A DNA stretch of 10,223 nt, from the NCBI GenBank assembly GCA_019912905.1, contig JAIOHO010000257.1:1-10223 (forward strand). The letters are read 5' to 3'. The DNA comes from Anaerolineae bacterium. Its GTDB lineage: Bacteria; Chloroflexota; Anaerolineae; Aggregatilineales; Phototrophicaceae. Shown here piece by piece: positions 5,995 to 10,223 of the stretch. Position 1 is the stretch's first letter. Every line of letters starts with the position of its first letter. The translations under genes and the position numbers were made by a program. Under the pieces are notes generated by a model that made no database searches, was not told the DNA's origin, and worked only from the letters and a program-made list of their open reading frames with translations.

Positions 5995-5999
5995 AGGAG
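5995..5999 (+). promoter_or_regulatory. Ribosome binding site fixing the glycosylase start
   Basis: AGGAG sits 7 nt before the ATG at 6007. An in-frame ATG at 5908 would add 33 basic, low-complexity residues with no ribosome site, so 6007 is preferred. Confidence 0.75.
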
Positions 6000-6006
6000 A
6001 GATCCC

Positions 6007-6900
6007 ATGATCGTTGACGAATCCCGACCGCTCCAGGTGGTGCAGCCGTTCGATTTCAGCCAGTCGCTGCGCTTTCTCGGCCAGTTCACGCCGGCGATGG
6101 GCGAACAGGTCATTAACCCGCGCAGTCTCACCAAAGCCGTGCTGCTGAACGGGCAGGTCGCCGCTGTTCGTGTGTCCGATTCGAGTGCGCCGGATTCGCT
6201 GCGGTTGGATTTGTTTGCGGATGTACCCCTGGCCGCATCTGCCAAAGATGCGCTTCAGGACCGGGCATCCTTTTTCCTCAGCCTGGACGATGACCTGATT
6301 CCCTTTTACGCCCTCGCCGAGCATGATCCGAACTTTGCGCCCATCGTGCAGCAGCTTCACGGCTATCATCAGGTCAAATTCCTGACTCCATTCGAAAACG
6401 CGTGCTGGGCGGTGCTGTCGAACCGCAACCGCATGGCGATTGCCAGCAGCATGAAAACGCGGTTGACGCAGGCTTTCGGCGGCGCGATCGTGATAGATGG
6501 AGTAGTTCATCATGCTTTCCCGGAACCGCAGGCCCTGCTCGAAGCCGACGCGGAAGACCTGGAGCAGGTCATCGGGCACGCGCAGAAAGCCGGATTTCTG
6601 AGGCATGTCGCCCTCGCCTTCACCGAGGTGGATGAGGGCTGGCTGCGCACCGGACCCATTGAAGATGTGGAGGCGTGGCTGCTGGCAGTCAAAGGGATTG
6701 GCCCCTGGTCGGCCTCATTTGTGCTGGTGCGCGGCCTGGGGCGGATGGAAGCCTTCAAGGTGCCGGAGCAGCGCCTCATCGACGCGGCCTCCCGGCTGTA
6801 CGGGCACATCCTCTCCGCCCGTGATGTTCTCCATCTGGCGCAGGACTATCCCGGCTGGCAGGGCTACTGGGCGCATTACGTCCGCGCGGCCATGACCTGA
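6007..6900 (+). CDS. AlkA-like DNA-3-methyladenine glycosylase (HhH-GPD superfamily)
   Basis: The protein (297 residues) is a base-excision repair glycosylase by family, cutting the bond between sugar and damaged base, typically alkylated purines. An N-terminal domain (about 1-115) matches the AlkA-type layout. The HhH-GPD domain spans about 120-290, with TPFENACWAVLSNR at 127-140 and the helix-hairpin-helix AVKGIGPWSASFVLVRGLG at 227-245. After the hairpin, where E. coli AlkA has PDDYLI with catalytic D238, this protein reads PEQRLI (253-258). The aspartate therefore appears replaced by Q255, with E254 adjacent. It may use another acid, have shifted specificity, or my alignment may be off by a residue. 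The start is set by AGGAG 7 nt upstream. It is a single gene between two minus-strand genes, so monocistronic. A weak promoter (TTGCAT 5950, CATCAT 5973, 17-bp spacer) is possible. Family membership is sure; substrate is not. Confidence 0.85.
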   Translation: MIVDESRPLQVVQPFDFSQSLRFLGQFTPAMGEQVINPRSLTKAVLLNGQVAAVRVSDSSAPDSLRLDLFADVPLAASAKDALQDRASFFLSLDDDLIPFYALAEHDPNFAPIVQQLHGYHQVKFLTPFENACWAVLSNRNRMAIASSMKTRLTQAFGGAIVIDGVVHHAFPEPQALLEADAEDLEQVIGHAQKAGFLRHVALAFTEVDEGWLRTGPIEDVEAWLLAVKGIGPWSASFVLVRGLGRMEAFKVPEQRLIDAASRLYGHILSARDVLHLAQDYPGWQGYWAHYVRAAMT

Positions 6901-6929
6901 AACCATGACCGTTTGGCTTGGGGAAAAGC

Positions 6930-7004
6930 ACCTCACCCCTTACCCGGCGCTCGGTCCCGTCTCCAGCTTAGAGGGGTGTCGAGCCGCACGAGAAGAGGTG
7001 AGGT
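6930..7004. repeat. Intergenic inverted repeat between convergent genes
   Basis: ACCTCACC (6930-6937) is matched by GGTGAGGT (6997-7004), with a degenerate CCGTCTCC/AGAGGGG pairing between. The style is that of the CCTCACCCC...GGGTGAGG intergenic palindromes common in some Chloroflexota and cyanobacterial genomes. It fills most of the 161-bp gap between the glycosylase and the isomerase-like gene, which converge here. Confidence 0.45.
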
Positions 7005-7005
7005 C

Positions 7006-7022
7006 AAAAGCCGCAAGCTTTT
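7006..7022. terminator. Small A/T-flanked hairpin, possible bidirectional terminator
   Basis: AAAAGC-CGCAA-GCTTTT forms a 6-bp stem with a 5-nt loop between convergent genes, with A and T runs on either side as in bidirectional terminators. Only two pairs are G-C, so the stem is weak. Confidence 0.3.
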
Positions 7023-7061
7023 ATCCCCGCAGTCCATGCTCCGCGAGGACAGCGGCCTTAT

Positions 7062-8714
7062 CTACAGATTCACATCCCCACACAGGTGCACCGGCACACC
7101 CAGCGCCTGGAACATGGCTGCTTTGGCCGCCAGCGCGCGATCCGCATCCGCTGCGGAGGGCGCATAGGCGACCTGGAGGTGATTGGCTTTGTGGCGAGCC
7201 ATCATCTGGTCACGCGTGACGCCATGCAGCACGGCATGCATGATCGGCCACTGAGGGGTCGTCGCCTGCAAGCGGCGCTCGGTTTCCTCAAGCGGCAGTT
7301 CGACCACGTGCGCGCGCCCCAGATCGACATGCAGGCCGCCGTTCATCACAAACACGCGGCTCCAGACGATTTCGCCCGGCTTGCTGATCCCTTTCAGCGA
7401 ACCCCCGCCCAGGCGGAAGTACATCGGCGGCTGGCGTTCGCTGACCGCACCCTTGTAGCCGTCGATAAAGTGCGACGCCGGGGCCGCGCCGGAAATCTCG
7501 AACACCCACACGTAATCATCCACGCCGTCGCCGCTGTAATGTTCGCCCCAGCGCAGATCGTGCAGCGTCGTGGCCGGGTCGAAGTCCATCGCCCGCCAGA
7601 TGCGGTTGGTCACCAGCGCATCCACCGCCGCGCATTCATCGACCTCGTTAAAGTGCGGCACCGGCAGTCCGGCATACAGTTCCTTGCCGGTTTCGGCGTG
7701 CATGACCGGCGGGCGCTCGACATTGTTGAGCAGCCCTTCCACCAGATCGGATGCCGGAACCATGTCCTTGAGTCCCTGCTGATACTGGATGCCGATCGTG
7801 TCGCAGCCAAAAGCATCGGCGATGCGCACCGCGGCGACGTACATCTTGCACTGTTCGAGGATCTGAGCATCCGTCAGGTCGGTTTCCGGGTTGGGACCAG
7901 TTTTGAATTGGATGCCCGCCGTATCCAGCCAGTCGCGGACTTTCTGGGCTTCGGCATCGGGAACCTCGCGCATGGCCGCCACCAGCGCCGACTGGCTGAG
8001 GCGTTCCTTGTAGATGCCCATCGGGTTAAGCATCTCGTCGTCAATGAGGGCATTGTACATGCCCATGCAGCCTTCGTCGAAGACGCCCATAATGGCCTTC
8101 TCGACCTGCATCTGGACGGCCAGCGCCCGGCCCAGGTTAGCTTCATCGACCGGCAGTTTGGCCGGGTCGAGATCGCGCACGTGGCGGGCATTGTGGGTAA
8201 TCTTGCCGGTGGTCAGCCATTCACGGATGCCATTCTTGAAGAACGAGTCGGTGAAATCCAGGCTCCAGAGGGTGCTGTAGGCCACACCCATCTTGGTGAG
8301 CGATCCATTGAGATTGAGCATACCGACCAGGCCGGGCCATTGGCCGCTCCAGTTGGCGACCGTCAGAATCGGCCCGCGATGATCGCGCAGACCAGCCAGC
8401 ACGTGATGGCTGTACTGCCAGACGGATTCGGCGACGATCAGAGGGGTATCCGGGTGGATCGACTGGAACACCTCCATGCCCATGCGCTGATTCCAGATAA
8501 ATCCGTGCTTCAGTTCGGGGTCATAGGGATGGCCGCGCTTGACGGTCCAGCCTTCGGCAGCAAATGCCGCGACCACCTGCTCTTCCATCGCCTTTTGCGC
8601 GGGCCAGCACACCTGATTGGCCGACAGGCGCAGATCGCCGCTGGCGACCAGCACAGCCGTCTTGGGTTCCGGCGGCGCGGGCGAGTCGAGTTCGGGTAAG
8701 GTATATGGGGACAT
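7062..8714 (-). CDS. L-fucose/L-arabinose isomerase-like protein
   Basis: The 550-residue protein resembles the L-fucose isomerase/arabinose isomerase fold, which interconverts aldoses and ketoses using a divalent metal. The N-terminal Rossmann-like part (about 15-150) includes VLVASGDLRLSANQVCWPAQ (21-40). The central region contains DAFGCDTIGIQYQQGL (300-315), reminiscent of the fucose isomerase core. The C-terminal region holds RWGEHY (388-393) and VWVFEISGAAPASHF (402-416), with acidic residues and histidines that could bind metal. I could not assign the metal ligands with confidence. The start at 8714 is fixed by GGAGGAA 6 nt upstream; a longer in-frame extension to 8837 would run through the promoter region and is unlikely. 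The gene stands alone, divergent from an Hsp70-like gene, with the GH51 gene 1.2 kb away. A pentose or deoxyhexose substrate is a guess from family and context. Confidence 0.75.
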   Translation of the reverse strand: MSPYTLPELDSPAPPEPKTAVLVASGDLRLSANQVCWPAQKAMEEQVVAAFAAEGWTVKRGHPYDPELKHGFIWNQRMGMEVFQSIHPDTPLIVAESVWQYSHHVLAGLRDHRGPILTVANWSGQWPGLVGMLNLNGSLTKMGVAYSTLWSLDFTDSFFKNGIREWLTTGKITHNARHVRDLDPAKLPVDEANLGRALAVQMQVEKAIMGVFDEGCMGMYNALIDDEMLNPMGIYKERLSQSALVAAMREVPDAEAQKVRDWLDTAGIQFKTGPNPETDLTDAQILEQCKMYVAAVRIADAFGCDTIGIQYQQGLKDMVPASDLVEGLLNNVERPPVMHAETGKELYAGLPVPHFNEVDECAAVDALVTNRIWRAMDFDPATTLHDLRWGEHYSGDGVDDYVWVFEISGAAPASHFIDGYKGAVSERQPPMYFRLGGGSLKGISKPGEIVWSRVFVMNGGLHVDLGRAHVVELPLEETERRLQATTPQWPIMHAVLHGVTRDQMMARHKANHLQVAYAPSAADADRALAAKAAMFQALGVPVHLCGDVNL

Positions 8715-8720
8715 CGAAAC

Positions 8721-8727
8721 TTCCTCC
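8721..8727 (-). promoter_or_regulatory. Strong ribosome binding site of the isomerase-like gene
   Basis: On the minus strand GGAGGAA lies 6 nt before the ATG at 8714. It is the strongest Shine-Dalgarno on this strand in the window and decides the start over upstream in-frame ATGs at 8837 and 8831. Confidence 0.8.
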
Positions 8728-8801
8728 AGATGAAGTCTTTTTGCGATCAACCCGCTGGTCATCAACCACAGCCAGGGGTGAATAGGTCGAAACACAGGTA
8801 A

Positions 8802-8807
8802 AGTATA
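8802..8807 (-). promoter_or_regulatory. Putative -10 box for the isomerase-like gene
   Basis: TATACT on the minus strand matches 5 of 6 consensus positions. The best -35-like word, TGGACA (8836-8831), is 23 bp away, too far for standard spacing, and coincides with the left arm of an inverted repeat. This suggests activator-dependent initiation or that the call is wrong. Confidence 0.33.
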
Positions 8808-8830
8808 CCCCTCCTGACGCCATTCCCCCA

Positions 8831-8854
8831 TGTCCATTCAAGCCTGCATGGACA
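8831..8854. promoter_or_regulatory. Operator-like inverted repeat in the isomerase/Hsp70 divergent region
   Basis: TGTCCAT (8831-8837) and ATGGACA (8848-8854) are perfect 7-bp arms with a 10-nt spacer, and the arm centres are 17 bp apart, as for a dimeric regulator. It lies between the -10 boxes of the two divergent genes. No regulator gene for it is in the window. Confidence 0.35.
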
Positions 8855-8885
8855 CTGTATTGCCCCTATCCGCCCCGACAATCCG

Positions 8886-8894
8886 TGCTAAAAT
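8886..8894 (+). promoter_or_regulatory. Extended -10 promoter for the Hsp70-like gene
   Basis: TGCTAAAAT is an extended -10 element differing by one base from the TGCTATAAT in front of the FtsK-gamma-like gene. Transcription would begin near 8901, about 32 nt before the ATG at 8933, the same layout as at that other promoter. No -35 box is seen at standard spacing. Confidence 0.45.
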
Positions 8895-8922
8895 TGACCC
8901 CTCCTGAACTACAAAATCCAGT

Positions 8923-8927
8923 GGAGG
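8923..8927 (+). promoter_or_regulatory. Ribosome binding site of the Hsp70-like gene
   Basis: GGAGG, within a longer G-run, lies 5 nt before the ATG at 8933, which leads directly into the nucleotide-binding motif at residue 4. Confidence 0.75.
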
Positions 8928-8932
8928 GGGTT

Positions 8933-10223
8933 ATGCGGCTGGGGATTGACTTTGGCACGACCAATTCCGGCATCGCGTTTTATGACGGGCAGCGGCTGTT
9001 TGCCGTGCGCACCAAGCCTGAAAACGAGAACCCTGACGTCCTGCCTTCGTTGATCTACATCGACCGCGAGCATCAGGCGACGGTCGGCATCGAAGCCGCA
9101 TTTGCCTATCTGGAACATGATACAGGCCGCCCGGTCAAGTGGCAGCGCCAGCATGTTGGCACGGTGGAAATCGTGGTGGCGGGTAAGGGTGATGATGCCA
9201 TCACCTACGGCCAGGACCTGTATGCCCTGGTCGATGTGGCGGCCCACGGGCGACTGCTGCAATCCATCAAGACCATCCTGCGCAGTCCGACCTACGATGG
9301 CACGCAGATCTTCGACCGCTTCTACACCGTCGATCAGCTCATCACCCTGCTGCTGCGCGCGCTGAAAGAATGTGCCGAAGCGCAGTTCGGCGAAGCCTGT
9401 GACGGGGTGGTCATCGGCAGGCCGGTGAAGTTCTCCGACGACCCCAGCGTGGATGCCCGCGCCGAGGAGATCATCTATACGGCGGCGTGGTGGGCCGGGT
9501 TCCGCGACATTACCTTCGCCACCGAGCCGCTGGCCGTCACCTACCTGCACCACGTCAGCAGCCCGGAGCGCAACACCAGCCTCGTGTTCGACTTTGGCGG
9601 CGGCACGCTCGACCTGACCATTGCGCGGGTCGGCGGAGATCAGGCACCGGAAATCCTCGCCAATCGCGGGGTGCTGGTCGGCGGCGACGATCTCGACAAA
9701 GCCATCATGAAGTACCTGACACGCCACTTTGGGCGCGGGACCATCGTCGGGCGCGACGAGCAGCCCTTCCCCGATGACATGCTCGACCTGCTGCTGAGCT
9801 GGCAAACGATGTCCGACCTGTCCCGCCCGCAGTTTTTCGACCGCATCAAGCAGTTCCAGCATGCGAGCAGCAACCGGCAGGCCATGCGCTCGCTCGAAGC
9901 GCTGGTCACCCGCAACCTGGGCTACCAGTTGTTCCGCACCATTGAGCGCACCAAGCGGGAACTGTCCAGCAGGCTGCTGGCGAAGCTGGATTTTGAACAT
10001 GGGCCGATCAGGATTCACGAGGTCATCACCCGCGAACGCTTCGAGCAGTTGATCGCCCGCGAACTGGCCGAGGTCGAAACGGCTGTTTGCAAGGTGGTTG
10101 AAGAAGCGGGACTCACCCCGGCGGACATCGACGTGGTGCTGCGCACCGGGGGGTCATCAGCAGTGCCCGCCTTCGTCAATCTGCTGGCACGCATCTTCGG
10201 TGAGGACAAGCTGCGCGAACTGG
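8933..10223 (+). CDS. Hsp70-family ATPase, YegD-like, nearly complete but cut by window edge
   Basis: The frame is open for 430 residues to the window edge. It shows the actin/Hsp70 ATPase motifs in order: phosphate-1 loop LGIDFGTTNSG (3-13), the connecting TEPLAVTYL segment (197-205), phosphate-2 loop VFDFGGGTLDLTI (218-230) and the adenosine motif VLRTGGSSAVP (402-412). The spacing and total length fit the YegD subgroup (about 450 residues), which has an ATPase domain with little or no substrate-binding domain, unlike DnaK at about 610. About 20 or more residues are probably missing at the C-terminus; a longer tail beyond the edge cannot be excluded. The start is supported by GGAGG and an extended -10 promoter. 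No dnaJ or grpE is nearby, so it is not the housekeeping dnaK operon. It should be cytosolic. Its client or partner is unknown. Confidence 0.9.
   Translation, partial: MRLGIDFGTTNSGIAFYDGQRLFAVRTKPENENPDVLPSLIYIDREHQATVGIEAAFAYLEHDTGRPVKWQRQHVGTVEIVVAGKGDDAITYGQDLYALVDVAAHGRLLQSIKTILRSPTYDGTQIFDRFYTVDQLITLLLRALKECAEAQFGEACDGVVIGRPVKFSDDPSVDARAEEIIYTAAWWAGFRDITFATEPLAVTYLHHVSSPERNTSLVFDFGGGTLDLTIARVGGDQAPEILANRGVLVGGDDLDKAIMKYLTRHFGRGTIVGRDEQPFPDDMLDLLLSWQTMSDLSRPQFFDRIKQFQHASSNRQAMRSLEALVTRNLGYQLFRTIERTKRELSSRLLAKLDFEHGPIRIHEVITRERFEQLIARELAEVETAVCKVVEEAGLTPADIDVVLRTGGSSAVPAFVNLLARIFGEDKLREL

Noticed and set aside
5908..6006. Longer N-terminus for the DNA glycosylase
   Set aside because: The extension is Arg/Ser-rich with no ribosome site; AGGAG precedes the ATG at 6007.
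7086..8699. 537-codon open frame antisense to the isomerase-like gene
   Set aside because: It is a shadow of the opposite strand in GC-rich codons, with no domain and no good start, whereas the minus strand has a strong ribosome site.
4350..8714. A single arabinose-use operon joining GH51 and the isomerase-like gene
   Set aside because: A plus-strand DNA glycosylase lies between the two minus-strand genes and each has its own promoter-like sequence; no transporter, kinase or epimerase is present.
8715..8837. Longer N-terminus for the isomerase-like protein
   Set aside because: The extra 41 residues have no family resemblance and cover the likely promoter; GGAGGAA directly precedes the ATG at 8714.
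4318..8885. 14-nt word GCCCCGACAATCCG repeated at 4318-4331 and 8872-8885
   Set aside because: Both copies are intergenic, but one 14-nt match in a 10-kb GC-rich window is not far from chance and no longer similarity surrounds it.
8909..10018. 369-codon minus-strand frame opposite the Hsp70-like gene
   Set aside because: The plus strand carries all Hsp70 ATPase motifs in order; the minus frame starts inside coding sequence and ends in the promoter region of the true gene.

Overview
The window is a GC-rich bacterial chromosome segment. Gene content suggests a Chloroflexota lineage (Anaerolineae-like): a GH51 arabinofuranosidase, a divergent fucose-isomerase-like enzyme, a YegD-type Hsp70, and a PIN toxin paired with a small antitoxin ending in a REDRDR-type tail. 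That placement is inference from gene style; there is no rRNA or marker gene to settle it. No tRNA, rRNA, CRISPR array, transposase or integrase was recognised.

Layout. At the left edge is the first part of an AEC-family membrane transporter (minus strand, cut by the window edge). A 273-bp spacer follows, holding a near-perfect palindrome and two further hairpins. Next comes a long minus-strand block, read from right to left: a small antitoxin and a PIN/VapC toxin (3928 to 3252), LutB, an iron-sulfur protein of lactate utilisation (3240 to 1813), a spacer packed with palindromes (1691-1824), and a pentapeptide-repeat/TIR protein (1669 to 671). Toxin and antitoxin overlap by 4 nt. LutB starts 11 nt after the toxin stop, so these three may share one transcript. 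A small stand-alone winged-helix protein resembling the FtsK gamma domain is divergent from the antitoxin.

The right half holds a GH51 alpha-L-arabinofuranosidase (minus), an AlkA-like HhH-GPD DNA glycosylase (plus), an L-fucose/L-arabinose isomerase-like protein (minus), and, divergent from it, an Hsp70/YegD-like ATPase that runs off the right edge (plus).

How the genes may work together: GH51 would release L-arabinose from plant polysaccharide, and the isomerase-like protein would suit a sugar role. They are separate transcription units and no complete pathway is present. The TIR protein plus the toxin-antitoxin pair give the left half a defence or stress flavour. The TIR gene has a clearly AT-richer core than its neighbours, which suggests acquisition. 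The points most worth a second look are the pentapeptide-TIR protein with its putative NADase glutamate retained, the hairpin cluster upstream of it, a possible structured RNA at about 523-661, the orphan FtsK-gamma-like protein, and an AlkA relative whose usual catalytic aspartate seems to be replaced.
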